From assembly GCA_007121335.1 (NCBI GenBank), contig SKLY01000030.1, positions 1 to 45,313 on the forward strand: 45,313 nucleotides of DNA, given 5' to 3'. The position numbers were made by a program, and so were the translations under genes. Each line of letters begins with the position of its first letter. The first letter of the stretch is position 1. A model generated the notes under the pieces. It was not told the origin of the DNA and made no database searches. It saw nothing but the letters and a program-made list of their open reading frames with translations. This DNA comes from Saprospiraceae bacterium (GTDB taxonomy: Bacteria; Bacteroidota; Bacteroidia; Chitinophagales; Saprospiraceae). Below are positions 1 to 9,622 of this stretch, one piece after another.

Positions 1-2232
1 TACAATTTTGTCACCAGAAAGGGCATGGTGGAGGGTGCTTTTACGCAACAGGGTGACTTGAATATACACGGACGGCGGACTAAAATCATAGGTCAGGATG
101 AGAGTGAGGATGCCTCGGATTTTGTGATCTATCAACAGGATGCACTTTTTACCACCTGCGACCATCCCGAGCCCCATTTTGGAATTCGCTCCAGCAGGCA
201 AAAGGTTATTCCAGGAGAATTGGCCGTAATTGGCCCGTCCAATCTCGAGATTGCGGGGGTGCCCACGCCTCTGTGGCTGCCCTTTGGATTTTTTCCCCTC
301 ATAGAGGGTGGTAGGGCTGGTATTATATTCCCGAGGGATTTCGAGTTCTCACCCCGCTGGGGCTATGGGATTAGCAATATAGGTTATTACGTACCCATCA
401 ACGAGTATATTGATGTCGAATTGAACGGCAATATTTATCTACGCGGATCCTGGGCGCTAGGAGCCAATGTACGATACAACAGACGGTATAAATACAACGG
501 CAATGTCAATATAAACTACTCTGTTTTTCGCGAAGAGGCTGAAAATTCAACAGACATTAACCGAAGCAGGTCATTCAGCATACGGATCAACCACAATCAG
601 GACCAGCGCGCCCATCCCACCCGCAACTTTGGCGGAAATATACATATTGAAACCAATGAGTTCAGGAGCCTGAACTTCAATGATTACGATAACGTATTTA
701 ACAATCAGCTAAGCTCTAATTTTTCCTTCAGTCAGATTTTTCCCGGGAGGCCTTTTAGGGTGAATGCCTCTTTGAGTCACCGGCAAAACACCCAATCGGG
801 GCAGATGGACATCACCTTCCCGAATGTCAACTTTCAAATGAATCAGATATTCCCATTTAAGAACCGACAGCGAACCGGGCCTGAGCAGTGGTATGAGAAG
901 ATAAGTTTCCGGTACAATGCCTCCTATCAGAATCGGTTTTCTGCTCCTGACAGTCTATTTCTGTCTCCTGAATTTTTCGAATCTTCTAGAATGGGATTTC
1001 GTCACAATGCTTCATCCAATGCAGTTTTCAGAGTAGCCCGCCATTTTAATCTTACACCATCTGTCGAGTACAATGAAACCTGGTATGTGCAGACTTTGGA
1101 AAGGCAGTTTCAGGAGGACCTGGATATCAGAGTGGATACTATCTACAACCAGGACAGTACCGAGTTTTTTATTCAGCGTGATACCATTTCGTTTGGCGAA
1201 GTGTTGGATTTGGACCGGCGGGGACTGGATGGCTTCAGAACCTACAGGGCCAGTTTGAATCTCAACACCCAGATTTTTGGTACTGCCCGTTTCAGGTCCG
1301 GCTTTTTAAGGGGAATTCGCCACACCATGAAGCCCAATATCGGCTTGAGTTATGCACCGGATTTTACAAGGGAGAGTTTGGGGTATTTTGAAGAACTTCC
1401 CATTATCAATCAAGCCGGGAAACGGGATACCATACGTTATTCCCGGTTTCAGGATGGGATATTCGGAGGTCCTCCCACCGGGGGCAGCCAAATGCTTATG
1501 AATTACTCCATCGGAAATACACTGGAGGCAAAAGTATTTAATAGAAAGGACTCCACAGAGCGAAATATCAGCCTGCTCAATAATGTCAACGTCAGTGGTA
1601 GCTATGATTTTAACAGGGATTCTCTCAACTGGAGTATGGTGAATGTGCGCGGTACATCCCGTCTTTTTGGCGGAATATCCACGCTTACCCTCGGTCTTAT
1701 GTACGATCCTTATGCCATTGATGAGCAGGGCCGCCGGATCGATAAATTTCATATGAGTGAAACCGGCAGACCACTTCGATTTGTTCAGGCCAATGTGCGC
1801 ATCAGCAGTAGAATGTCCATCAATCAACTGCTGGAAATACTACCATTTGGACCCGATCCCGACAGGGAAGGTAGCAGTGTGCTGGACCTCATACGGCAGT
1901 TAACCATCAATCATCAGATCGGCTTTGTCAACAATGCCCAATTTGAAGAAGGATGGGAGATAAATACCCATTTTATCAGTCTTCGGGGAAGTATTCCGCT
2001 CTCAGAGAAGTGGAACCTCAATTTCACCAACATCGACTACAATTTTCAACAGGGTCGTATGTCCTACCCGGACTTTGGAATCAGTCGAGATCTCCACTGT
2101 TGGACCATGGCACTCAACTGGCAGCCGAGAAGGGGTACCTATCAGTTTACTATCAGCGTTAAGCCCGGCTCCATGGACTTTCTCAATGTACCCTATCGCA
2201 AGAGCAGGGTGGATGGATTCTCGGGCTTTTGA
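1..2232 (+). CDS. lptD: LptD-like LPS assembly outer-membrane protein (5' end missing)
   Basis: The reading frame is open from base 1, so the gene starts before the window; the ATG at 25 is internal. The visible 743 residues match the Bacteroidota LptD/OstA-like family. An OstA-like beta-jellyroll tail (about residues 10-50) leads into the conserved stretch around GPSNLEIAGVPTPLWLPFGFFP, and then a long barrel made of alternating aromatic and polar strands. In the family this protein inserts lipopolysaccharide into the outer leaflet of the outer membrane with LptE. The N-terminal signal and most of the jellyroll domain lie outside the window. The function is inferred from family resemblance. 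The next gene has its own promoter-like box, so it need not be co-transcribed. Confidence 0.85.
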   Translation, partial: YNFVTRKGMVEGAFTQQGDLNIHGRRTKIIGQDESEDASDFVIYQQDALFTTCDHPEPHFGIRSSRQKVIPGELAVIGPSNLEIAGVPTPLWLPFGFFPLIEGGRAGIIFPRDFEFSPRWGYGISNIGYYVPINEYIDVELNGNIYLRGSWALGANVRYNRRYKYNGNVNINYSVFREEAENSTDINRSRSFSIRINHNQDQRAHPTRNFGGNIHIETNEFRSLNFNDYDNVFNNQLSSNFSFSQIFPGRPFRVNASLSHRQNTQSGQMDITFPNVNFQMNQIFPFKNRQRTGPEQWYEKISFRYNASYQNRFSAPDSLFLSPEFFESSRMGFRHNASSNAVFRVARHFNLTPSVEYNETWYVQTLERQFQEDLDIRVDTIYNQDSTEFFIQRDTISFGEVLDLDRRGLDGFRTYRASLNLNTQIFGTARFRSGFLRGIRHTMKPNIGLSYAPDFTRESLGYFEELPIINQAGKRDTIRYSRFQDGIFGGPPTGGSQMLMNYSIGNTLEAKVFNRKDSTERNISLLNNVNVSGSYDFNRDSLNWSMVNVRGTSRLFGGISTLTLGLMYDPYAIDEQGRRIDKFHMSETGRPLRFVQANVRISSRMSINQLLEILPFGPDPDREGSSVLDLIRQLTINHQIGFVNNAQFEEGWEINTHFISLRGSIPLSEKWNLNFTNIDYNFQQGRMSYPDFGISRDLHCWTMALNWQPRRGTYQFTISVKPGSMDFLNVPYRKSRVDGFSGF

Positions 2233-2298
2233 TGGCAAACCTGTCGCCGGGGATGGATATTTTGTCGAAAAGGCACATTTTCAGAGGCGGGATTGTTG

Positions 2299-2306
2299 TA
2301 CATTTG
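2299..2306 (+). promoter_or_regulatory. Bacteroidota -7 box (TACATTTG)
   Basis: TACATTTG fits the Bacteroidota RpoD -7 consensus TAnnTTTG exactly. It lies 23 bases before the ATG at 2329 and excludes the earlier in-frame TTG at 2293 as the start. No good -33 TTTG is seen at the usual 19-20 base spacing. Confidence 0.6.
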
Positions 2307-2328
2307 TAGAAATCCAAAAAACCGGTCA

Positions 2329-3003
2329 ATGGAAAACAAGAGAGAGGAGAATCCACAGCGAAAGAAAAAGGCTGAGTTAATCATTCGGAATCACATGATC
2401 TGGTCCATGGGTGCCGGTTTGATCCCTGTTCCCGTGGCGGACTTTTTTGCCGTTGGTGCCATACAGTTGGATATGATACGCCAGATGTGCAAACTTTACG
2501 AAATTGATTTTAAGGAAAAAGATGGCAAGGCGGTGGTGAGTGCCCTGACAGGAGCCGGCCTCTCGCGCCTCGGTGCCAGTGCGGCCGTCAAGTTCGTTCC
2601 AGGAATGGGCTCAATCGTAGGTGGTGTGACCATGTCTGTACTCTCAGGTGCTTCAACCTTTGCCATTGGAGAGGCATTCAAAAAACACTTTGAAACCGGC
2701 GGCACTTTCCTGGACCTGGACACCGAACGCATCAAAAAGATGTACAACGATTTGTTTGAAAAAGGCAAAAAAATGGCCAGCGATATCCAGGAAGAGAAAA
2801 AGACCACAGGAAAGTCCTACAGCGATATCATTGCCGAAAGGGCCGATGAAGCTTTTTCCGAGGAGGTCGAAGAGGATAAGGACACACAAGATCACGATCA
2901 GGTGATCAAGAAGCTCAAAGAACTTGCGGAACTGAAAGACAAGGGCGTTATCACCGAACAGGAATTTGAAGAATTGAAAAAGGGCATTCTCAAGGGCAAT
3001 TGA
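2329..3003 (+). CDS. DUF697-type membrane-associated protein with C-terminal SHOCT motif
   Basis: This 224-residue protein has a charged N-terminus, then a hydrophobic Gly/Ala-rich region (about residues 17-110) with two amphipathic or membrane segments typical of DUF697 (YcjF-related) proteins; the stretch AGLIPVPVADFFAVGAIQ is characteristic. A Lys/Glu-rich linker follows, and the last 30 residues look like a SHOCT short C-terminal domain (LKDKGVITEQEFEELKK). DUF697 domains often accompany GTPases, but no GTPase domain is present here. The ATG at 2329 is chosen because a -7 box sits at 2299, inside the longer reading frame. It converges with tsaD across a 26-base gap. The biochemical role is unknown. 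Confidence 0.8.
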   Translation: MENKREENPQRKKKAELIIRNHMIWSMGAGLIPVPVADFFAVGAIQLDMIRQMCKLYEIDFKEKDGKAVVSALTGAGLSRLGASAAVKFVPGMGSIVGGVTMSVLSGASTFAIGEAFKKHFETGGTFLDLDTERIKKMYNDLFEKGKKMASDIQEEKKTTGKSYSDIIAERADEAFSEEVEEDKDTQDHDQVIKKLKELAELKDKGVITEQEFEELKKGILKGN

Positions 3004-3029
3004 GGCCCTCGGTCGAGCCAATTCTGAAA

Positions 3030-4064
3030 TCAGGATACAGCCGATTCCCGTTTCATCCTGGGGCTTGCCGTGGCATTGAGGTCTGCAAAATCCCCCTCCA
3101 AAAACTTATAATGTGCGGCCATTGCGATCATGGCGGCATTGTCGGTGCAGTATTCAGGACTGGCTAGAAAAAGCATTCTTCCGCTTTTTTCACAGGCTGA
3201 CCTCATCATTTCCCTCAACTGAGAATTCACAGAGACACCCCCTGAGATGGCAATGTCGTTCAGTTTCTGCTTCTCTGCGGCCAGCATCGTCTTTTTAACC
3301 AGGGTTTTTGCGATAGTATATTGGATGGATGCTGCGAGGTCGCTTTTGTTCTCTCCTAAAAAATCGGGATTTTCTTTAATCCGGTCTCTGATAAAGTAGA
3401 GCACTGCAGTTTTGAGGCCGCTGAAGGAAAAATCCAATCCCGGCACTTTGGACTCAGGAAAGGAGTAAACGGGGCTTCCCTCTTTAGCCAGCTTGTCGAT
3501 GGCCGGGCCTGCGGGGTAGGGGAGTCCCATCATTTTGCCGCATTTGTCAAAAGCCTCGCCCGCTGCGTCATCCAGGGTTTGCCCAATCAACTCCTGTTCC
3601 AGGGGACCGCGCATAACGACCAATTCAGTATGGCCCCCGCTCACTGTCAGATTGAGAAAGGGAAAATCGGGTTTTGGCTCATCGATGAAATGAGCCAAAA
3701 TATGGGCTTCCATGTGATTGACCTCGATTAGGGGTTTTCCGGTTGCCAGTGCCAGGCCTTTTGCAAACTGGGCCCCCACAATTAGAGACCCGAGTAAACC
3801 GGGACCGCGAGTGAAAGCAAAGGCATCGATCTGTCCGATCCTCAACCCCGCTTTTTTCAATGCTTCGTCCACCACGGGCACGATGTGCGACAGGTGGGCA
3901 CGGGAGGCCAATTCCGGTACCACTCCCCCAAAATTTTTGTGCACATCCTGATTGGCGACTATATTGGATAGTATTTTGCCGCCTGACATAACTGCACAGC
4001 TCGTATCATCACAAGATGACTCAATGGCCAAAATGGTTCCCGATTGTCTGGTCTCCTTTATCAT
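3030..4064 (-). CDS. tsaD: tRNA N6-adenosine threonylcarbamoyltransferase TsaD
   Basis: TsaD transfers the threonylcarbamoyl group to A37 of tRNAs that read ANN codons, working with TsaB and TsaE in the cytoplasm. The 344-residue protein has the usual family length. It shows the start motif ILAIESSCDDTSCAV (residues 11-25), the metal-binding HMEAH (H117, H121), the ASKHA sugar-kinase-like core with VSGGHTELV, and the C-terminal CTDNAAMIAM with its conserved Asp. The gene is convergent with the DUF697 gene and divergent from the pseudopilin-like gene. A near-consensus -7 box (GATATTTG, 4069-4076 on the minus strand) would leave almost no 5' leader, which is odd and uncertain. Confidence 0.97.
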   Translation of the reverse strand: MIKETRQSGTILAIESSCDDTSCAVMSGGKILSNIVANQDVHKNFGGVVPELASRAHLSHIVPVVDEALKKAGLRIGQIDAFAFTRGPGLLGSLIVGAQFAKGLALATGKPLIEVNHMEAHILAHFIDEPKPDFPFLNLTVSGGHTELVVMRGPLEQELIGQTLDDAAGEAFDKCGKMMGLPYPAGPAIDKLAKEGSPVYSFPESKVPGLDFSFSGLKTAVLYFIRDRIKENPDFLGENKSDLAASIQYTIAKTLVKKTMLAAEKQKLNDIAISGGVSVNSQLREMMRSACEKSGRMLFLASPEYCTDNAAMIAMAAHYKFLEGDFADLNATASPRMKRESAVS

Positions 4065-4284
4065 ACTGCAAATATCCCACCTTCCGGGCGGTTTTAAGAG
4101 ATTTCATAGAATTTTTATCCTCATACACCAAAATGTTTGCCAAATAAGTCCTATAATTGTGACCTGGAATAGAGTCACTCTCATTTCTCGTGAGGTTGAT
4201 TCTTTCATTTTGTTTACTGAGCCGGACTTTGAATAATAGACCGGCACTTTGTATTGTTTATTACTTATTCAAATATTCAACTCC

Positions 4285-4863
4285 ATGAAACTGGCTATTA
4301 ACCTAGTAATTGTATTGATTATCGCCGGCTTGGTTTATCTTCTGGTCGACTCTATCCGCGAACCCATCCATTTTCAAAATGAAAAGGACAGGAGGTCCAG
4401 CGCTGTTATTGATCAGTTGAGAGATATCAGGGAGACCCAGCGAATGTATAGAGACATCAGAGGTATGTTTGCAAGTGATTTTGATACCTTAATACATGTA
4501 ATGAGAACGGACAGCTTTAACCATATCAGGCTGATTGGAGACCCGGATGATCCTTCGGGAGAAGGTTATGTTCGAGATGCCACCAGGATAAGTGCTTTAG
4601 ATTCTATTGTGGCGATGGGTATTAATCTGGATAGACTTCCTTTCGTTCCCTTTACAGACGACGAAAAGTTTTATATCAATGCAGATACGATTACTTATCA
4701 GCAGACGCTCACACCTGTCACCGAAGTGGGTGTCCGTTGGAGTAAATTTATGGGGCCTTATGCCGATCCATCTTACAGAAAATACGACTACCGCTACAAT
4801 CCCGACGGAGTATTGAGATTTGGGAGTATGAACAACCCCAATTTATCTGGTAACTGGGAATAA
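4285..4863 (+). CDS. Single-pass membrane protein, pseudopilin-like topology, unknown function
   Basis: This 192-residue protein starts with one strong transmembrane segment (about residues 4-22), then a charged helical stretch containing DQLRDIRETQRMYRDIRG, then a soluble extracytoplasmic domain. The short N-terminus, single TM helix and long amphipathic helix recall pseudopilins or single-anchor envelope proteins, but there is no prepilin-peptidase motif. ATG 4285 is preferred over an in-frame TTG at 4249 because the TM begins right after it. It lies 8 bases ahead of the DUF3822 gene and likely forms an operon with it and with the RsmD-like gene. I recall similar proteins beside DUF3822 in other Bacteroidota; no function is known to me. 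Confidence 0.8.
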   Translation: MKLAINLVIVLIIAGLVYLLVDSIREPIHFQNEKDRRSSAVIDQLRDIRETQRMYRDIRGMFASDFDTLIHVMRTDSFNHIRLIGDPDDPSGEGYVRDATRISALDSIVAMGINLDRLPFVPFTDDEKFYINADTITYQQTLTPVTEVGVRWSKFMGPYADPSYRKYDYRYNPDGVLRFGSMNNPNLSGNWE

Positions 4864-4871
4864 AATTTTCG

Positions 4872-5678
4872 ATGCAGGTTTATAAAGAAGAAGATTTTTT
4901 TTCCGGGCCTGAGGGCCTGGAGGCTGTTTTGCTGTGGAGAGACCGCAGTGCGAGTTTAGCCTTGTTTAAGGCTGAAAAAGCAAACAAAGGCCCCGGCGCT
5001 GTTTACGAATGGTCTGCAGCAGACAGGGATCGGATGGAAATTATTGACTTACTCAACAAGCTCAATCCCGATTCAATCCGCATCGTGACAGCAGGTTCAG
5101 GTTTTAGCCTTATGCCCCTTGAGATGGCCAAAGATTCTGAAAGTACCGAGTGGCACCAACACTTGCCAGGCGATTCACAGAAGGGAGTTTTGGTGTCAGA
5201 TAAAAAGTCAATCCCCGCAGTTTCAGTTTCTTTTGAAATAGACCCCGGAGACTTTGAATTTCTAGCCTCCTTGAGAAATGATCAAAAAGTGGAGCACCTG
5301 GCCGGCGTCTTGTTGGAGAATATGGAAAAGGTGGATTTCGTATCACTCTGGTCAAAAATTGTCCTGTACTTCGTGGACAACCAGATGTTTGCAGTGGCGG
5401 TCAAACACGGGAAGCCGGTTTTGGTAAATGCATACAGTTATCAGGTGCCCGCAGATGCCCTTTACTATTTACTCTGGATCAAAAAGGAGTTGTTTGCCGA
5501 CGAATCAGAGGTCCCCATTTTTGCAAACGGACTGATAAAAACCGGCTCAAACCTGCACAATACGCTAAAGAATTACATAGATCCCCTGCACTTTGGCACT
5601 TCATTGAGAAAGAAATCCGACGACCTGAATAAGGACTTCCCGGCCCATACTTTTTCTCTCTTGAGAGAAATATCTTAA
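4872..5678 (+). CDS. DUF3822 family protein
   Basis: This 268-residue soluble protein has no signal peptide. It matches the Bacteroidota-specific DUF3822 family in length and features: an N-terminal strand-rich region, the segment around LYFVDNQMFAVAVKHGKPVLVNAYSY written here in part as VDNQMFAVAVKHGKP (about 172-186), and a C-terminal region with FANGLIKTGSNLH (about 217-229). The two-lobed layout suggests an ASKHA-like (actin/hexokinase) fold, but no clear phosphate-binding motif is seen. It is commonly placed next to an RsmD-type methyltransferase, as here (48-base gap). The role is unknown. Confidence 0.8.
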   Translation: MQVYKEEDFFSGPEGLEAVLLWRDRSASLALFKAEKANKGPGAVYEWSAADRDRMEIIDLLNKLNPDSIRIVTAGSGFSLMPLEMAKDSESTEWHQHLPGDSQKGVLVSDKKSIPAVSVSFEIDPGDFEFLASLRNDQKVEHLAGVLLENMEKVDFVSLWSKIVLYFVDNQMFAVAVKHGKPVLVNAYSYQVPADALYYLLWIKKELFADESEVPIFANGLIKTGSNLHNTLKNYIDPLHFGTSLRKKSDDLNKDFPAHTFSLLREIS

Positions 5679-5726
5679 GGGATAGGATTTTCGTTTCGAC
5701 TGATATTTTATAACCAAGAATCTACC

Positions 5727-6269
5727 ATGCGCGTCATAAGTGGAACATTAAAAGGACGAAGATTCAGTCCCCCAGCAGGGAAGTGGCCAACGCGACCCAC
5801 TACCGATTATGCCAGAGAGGGGCTGTTCAATATCCTGCAGAATCAATTGGCTTTTGAGGAGCTGATCTGTCTGGACCTCTTCGGAGGAGCCGGAAGTCAT
5901 ACTTTTGAGCTGGTGAGCAGGGGATGTGAGGATGTGACTTATGTGGATCAATTTGCCCCCTGCGTGAAATTTGTCAGTGAAACTGCCGTGGAGTGGGGTA
6001 TTGATGATTTTATTACCATCCACCGGCAGGATGTCCGTCATTTTTTGTCTCTGGCTGGTAAGAAAAAATACGACTACATTTTTGCCGGACCTCCCTATCC
6101 GCTGACCTGGCTGGACGACATTCCTAATCTAATCTTTGAGGCAGATATCCTTGCAGAAGATGGACTTTTTGTACTGGAACACAACCCCAATCGCGATTTT
6201 TCAGCCCACCCCCATTTTAGAGAACTCCGTAAGTACGGTAAGACCTATTTCAGCCTGTTCCGACACTGA
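5727..6269 (+). CDS. rsmD: RsmD-like 16S rRNA (guanine966-N2) methyltransferase
   Basis: The 180-residue protein begins with the RsmD signature MRVISGTLKGRRF and TRPTTDYAREGLFNIL (22-37), followed by SAM motif I CLDLFGGAGSHTFE (48-61). RsmD methylates N2 of G966 in 16S rRNA on assembled 30S particles, with S-adenosylmethionine as donor. The catalytic motif IV, usually (D/N)PPY, reads GPPY here (residues 121-124), so the position that normally contacts the target amino group carries Gly. The fold match is strong, but the substitution leaves activity open. It is the last gene of a probable three-gene operon. Confidence 0.87.
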   Translation: MRVISGTLKGRRFSPPAGKWPTRPTTDYAREGLFNILQNQLAFEELICLDLFGGAGSHTFELVSRGCEDVTYVDQFAPCVKFVSETAVEWGIDDFITIHRQDVRHFLSLAGKKKYDYIFAGPPYPLTWLDDIPNLIFEADILAEDGLFVLEHNPNRDFSAHPHFRELRKYGKTYFSLFRH

Positions 6270-6445
6270 CTTAGTGCAGATGTTTTTTAATGAATTGTGA
6301 ATATATAAGTGGGGTTTTCTTTTTGTCGTAAAGTGTTGAAAAGCAGATTGTTGAAGTTGTGAGTTTCCGGCATAAGCCCTTCAGTAATCAGGTAGCGGTC
6401 GGATAGTTTTCAAAAATTCTGCATTTTTGCCTGTAAAATACAGCG
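6270..6445. other. Intergenic region with a weak promoter-like box
   Basis: No gene is seen. CATTTTTG at 6422-6429 differs by one base from TAnnTTTG and lies 16 bases before the ATG of the following glycosyltransferase; this is a weak promoter candidate only. Confidence 0.35.
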
Positions 6446-7168
6446 ATGGCAAAAACACTTTCTGTAATTATTCCCGCCTACAACGAGGAAAAAACGATCC
6501 TGGATATTCTCGAAGCCGTGAAGCTTGTAGTGCTTGACGGAGGATTTGACAAGGAGATTATTGTGGTGAATGATTGCAGTACGGATTCCACGGCTGCTTT
6601 AGTTGAGAAATTTCAGGCGGAAAATCCCAACCTGAGGTTGCTCCTCAAACACCAGGAGAAAAATATGGGCAAGGGGGCGGCATTGCACAGGGGTATTGCC
6701 GAGGCCAGCGGAGATTATTTAGTGATTCAGGATGCCGATTTGGAGTACGACCCCAGAGAGTACAATTTACTGCTTAAACCCATTATCGGAGGTCAGGCTG
6801 ATGTGGTTTACGGATCGAGATTCATGGGCGGGAATCCACACCGAATTCTGTTCTTTTGGCACTCGATCGGAAATAAGTTTTTGACCTTCTGCAGCAATAT
6901 GTTCACCAATCTCAACCTGACCGACATGGAGACCTGTTACAAGCTCTTCCGCGCGGATTTGATCAAGTCCCTGGATTTGAAGGAAAGGCGATTCGGTTTC
7001 GAACCTGAGGTGACGGCTAAGATATCAAGAATCAAAAAGGTCAGAATTTATGAAGTGGGCATAAGTTACTACGGCAGGACTTACGAAGAGGGCAAAAAAA
7101 TCGGATGGAGGGACGGATTTCGCGCCCTTTACTGCATTGCGAAGTACGGTCTGTTCCGGGCAAAATAA
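6446..7168 (+). CDS. Family 2 glycosyltransferase (dolichyl/polyprenyl-phosphate mannose synthase-like)
   Basis: This 240-residue GT-A enzyme opens with [14 protein letters not shown] (residues 5-18), has the nucleotide-binding VNDCSTDST (41-49), the [12 protein letters not shown] loop, the metal-binding DxD as QDADLEYDP (D96, D98), and the acceptor-site region MGGNPHR. Length and motifs match DPM1-type enzymes, which move a sugar from NDP-sugar to a polyprenyl phosphate at the cytoplasmic membrane face. No C-terminal transmembrane helices are present. The exact sugar cannot be read from sequence. It appears monocistronic, with a terminator-like hairpin 35 bases downstream. Confidence 0.9.
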   Translation: MAKTLSVIIPAYNEEKTILDILEAVKLVVLDGGFDKEIIVVNDCSTDSTAALVEKFQAENPNLRLLLKHQEKNMGKGAALHRGIAEASGDYLVIQDADLEYDPREYNLLLKPIIGGQADVVYGSRFMGGNPHRILFFWHSIGNKFLTFCSNMFTNLNLTDMETCYKLFRADLIKSLDLKERRFGFEPEVTAKISRIKKVRIYEVGISYYGRTYEEGKKIGWRDGFRALYCIAKYGLFRAK

Positions 7169-7202
7169 ATCCTCGCTAATTCTCATTACAGCTCACCACA
7201 TA

Positions 7203-7253
7203 AAGCCCGGGTAAAATTTCAATGAAAATTTTGTAAATTTGGGCTTCTTTTTC
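7203..7253 (+). terminator. Probable intrinsic terminator after the GT2 gene
   Basis: AAGCCC at 7203-7208 pairs with GGGCTT at 7241-7246, and AAATTT at 7214-7219 pairs with AAATTT at 7235-7240, giving a bulged stem followed by CTTTTT. It lies 35 bases past the stop codon of the glycosyltransferase. Confidence 0.6.
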
Positions 7254-7438
7254 AACTGAGTCCTGTGGTCAGGGGAGGTTTTGGGAGTGAGGTTGCCGGC
7301 AAAAGTTTCCGAAAAGCATTGTAATGGCAGTAAATAGAATACGAATGAGCCCTTTTGGAGGGTTTAATCATAAGGCAGAAAGGTGGGCTGTCGTGAAATT
7401 TTTTCCACCACTTAATGTTTGATGTAAAATTTTAACCA

Positions 7439-9556
7439 ATGAAAAACCTATTGATGTTAATGATCTTTTCTGCTTTCAGCTATGCGACCCTGCTGGCTGA
7501 AACCAAAACGCTGGAGGGCAACCCTCTGCTCGAGGAATTTGATACCCCCTATGGTGTGCCTCCTTTTGACAAAATTCAGGAAGAGCACTTCCTCCCCGCT
7601 ATTGAGGAGGGAATAAAAATTCAACAGGGGATAATTCAGGCTATTATCGACAACCCCGAGCCCCCTGACTTCTACAACACCATTGTTATGCTAGACAACA
7701 GCAGCGCTGCTTTGTCCAGAGTTTTGCTGGTGTTTTACAACCTTGCCAGTGCGAACACCAATCCCAAAATTCAGGAAATAGCTCAGGAAGCGGCCCCAAA
7801 ACTCTCCGCCAATTCCGATGATATCATACTCAATTTGGAGCTCTTTGAGCGCATCAATGAGGTTTACCGGCAGAAGGACGAATTAAATCTAGATCCCGAC
7901 CAGAAAAAACTGCTGGAGGATACGCGCAGAAACTTTGTCCGTGGTGGTGCTGAACTTGAAGGCGCATCCAGAGAGCGACTCAGAGAGATCAACTCCAAAC
8001 TCTCGGTACTCACTCTGCAATTTGGCGACAATGTACTGGCTGATGTAAATGATTGGAAGATGGTCATCGAAAATGAGGAGGACCTGGCAGGATTGCCGCA
8101 AAGTGTGAGAGACGGAGCTGCATCTGCCGCTGAGCAAGCTGGTATGGAAGGAAAATGGGTTTTTACCCTGCATCCGCCCAGCGCCTTGCCATTCCTCTCC
8201 TACGCAGAGAACCGCGACCTGCGCAAGAGAATGATTCACGGATACACCCACCGCGGCAACAACGACAATGAATACGACAACAAGGAAATACTGACTGAAA
8301 TAACCAACCTGAGACTGGAGCGCGCCAACCTCCTCGGGTATGAAACTTTTTCCCATTTCGCACTTGAAGTGGGCATGGCCAATGACCCGGAAACGGTCAA
8401 TGACCTTTTACAGCAACTCTGGGAGCCGGCCTTACGTGTGGCAGAGCAAGAGCGCGAAATGCTTCAGCAAATGGTCTATGAAGACGGTCACGATTTTGAA
8501 ATCACAGCCGCCGATTGGAGATATTATTCCGAAAAGGTCAGACTGGCCGAATTCGATGTCGATGACGAGGCATTGCGCCCTTATTTTGAAAAAAGCAGGG
8601 TAGTGGATGGCATGTTTGAAATGATCAACCGCCTCTGGGGATTGACTTTTGAAAAACTGGACGATATACCGGTTCACCACGAGGATGTCGAAGTTTATAA
8701 GGTGCTTGAAGAAGATGGCAGCCTGTTGGGAATATTTTACATGGACCTTTTCCCGCGTGCCAGCAAGCGCTCAGGTGCCTGGATGAGCAGTTTCCGCACC
8801 CAGTCCGTGGATGAGGATGGCAACCGCGTTCACCCCATCGTCACCATTGTGTGTAATTTTTCACCTCCCTCCGGTGATCGCCCCGCGCTTTTCAGCCTGG
8901 ATGAAGTGACTACGCTCTACCACGAAATGGGACACGCTCTTCACGGCTTGATGTCTGATGTCAGATACAGAGGCCAGGCCGGAACTTCGGTTTCCAGAGA
9001 TTTTGTGGAGCTTCCCTCTCAGTTACTCGAAAACTGGGTGACAGAGCGCGAAATGCTCGAGCTTTTTGCCTTCCACTACGAAACTGGCGAACTCATTCCC
9101 GAGGACCTGGTCGATAGAATGGAGGCAAGTGCACTTTTTGGAACCGGTTTCAGAACGGTGGAGTACCTCGCATCCTCCTGGTTAGACATGGCGTACTACC
9201 ACAGAGATGAACCGCTCACTACTCCGATCAATGAGTTTGAAGCGCAGGTGTCCAGAGAGATAAACCGACCCTCTGCCATCCCATTCAGGCACGCAAGCAC
9301 CCATTTCCAGCACATATTCAGTGGTGGATACGCTTCCAACTACTACAGTTACATTTGGTCGGAAGTGCTGGATGCAGATGCGTTCACCGTATTTAAGGAT
9401 GGTGGACTATTCAACCGGGAGTTGGGTGAGTCTCTGAGAGAGCACATCCTCTCCACCGGTGGAACAGCCGAACCAATGGACCTTTACAAGAGATTCCGCG
9501 GATCGGAGCCGGATATACAGCCGCTTTTGGAGAGACGCGGTTTAGTTGAAAACTAA
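7439..9556 (+). CDS. Secreted M3 family zinc metallopeptidase (peptidyl-dipeptidase Dcp-like)
   Basis: This 705-residue protein has a signal peptide (cleavage near LLAETK, about residue 20) and the thimet-oligopeptidase fold of family M3. The zinc motif HEMGHALHG is at residues 495-503 (H495, H499; E496 catalytic), and the third ligand is E524 in FVELPSQLLENW. The Dcp-type C-terminus with FRHASTHFQHIFSGGYASNYYSY is intact. Family members release dipeptides or cut short oligopeptides. Length is close to E. coli Dcp (about 680), with the export signal explaining part of the difference. The gene stands alone and ends in a strong terminator. Confidence 0.93.
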   Translation: MKNLLMLMIFSAFSYATLLAETKTLEGNPLLEEFDTPYGVPPFDKIQEEHFLPAIEEGIKIQQGIIQAIIDNPEPPDFYNTIVMLDNSSAALSRVLLVFYNLASANTNPKIQEIAQEAAPKLSANSDDIILNLELFERINEVYRQKDELNLDPDQKKLLEDTRRNFVRGGAELEGASRERLREINSKLSVLTLQFGDNVLADVNDWKMVIENEEDLAGLPQSVRDGAASAAEQAGMEGKWVFTLHPPSALPFLSYAENRDLRKRMIHGYTHRGNNDNEYDNKEILTEITNLRLERANLLGYETFSHFALEVGMANDPETVNDLLQQLWEPALRVAEQEREMLQQMVYEDGHDFEITAADWRYYSEKVRLAEFDVDDEALRPYFEKSRVVDGMFEMINRLWGLTFEKLDDIPVHHEDVEVYKVLEEDGSLLGIFYMDLFPRASKRSGAWMSSFRTQSVDEDGNRVHPIVTIVCNFSPPSGDRPALFSLDEVTTLYHEMGHALHGLMSDVRYRGQAGTSVSRDFVELPSQLLENWVTEREMLELFAFHYETGELIPEDLVDRMEASALFGTGFRTVEYLASSWLDMAYYHRDEPLTTPINEFEAQVSREINRPSAIPFRHASTHFQHIFSGGYASNYYSYIWSEVLDADAFTVFKDGGLFNRELGESLREHILSTGGTAEPMDLYKRFRGSEPDIQPLLERRGLVEN

Positions 9557-9573
9557 ATTTCATGACACATATC

Positions 9574-9605
9574 AAAGCCCGGGTCTCAGGATTCGGGCTT
9601 TTTTA
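9574..9605 (+). terminator. Intrinsic terminator after the M3 peptidase gene
   Basis: AAAGCCCG (9574-9581) and CGGGCTTT (9594-9601) form an 8-bp stem with a 12-base loop followed by a T run, 18 bases past the stop codon. Confidence 0.85.
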
Positions 9606-9622
9606 CTTTAAAGGGTAGTCTC

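Noticed and set aside
7234-7241. TAAATTTG as a promoter for the M3 peptidase gene
   Set aside because: It matches TAnnTTTG but is part of the terminator stem after the GT2 gene and lies about 200 bases from the start codon.
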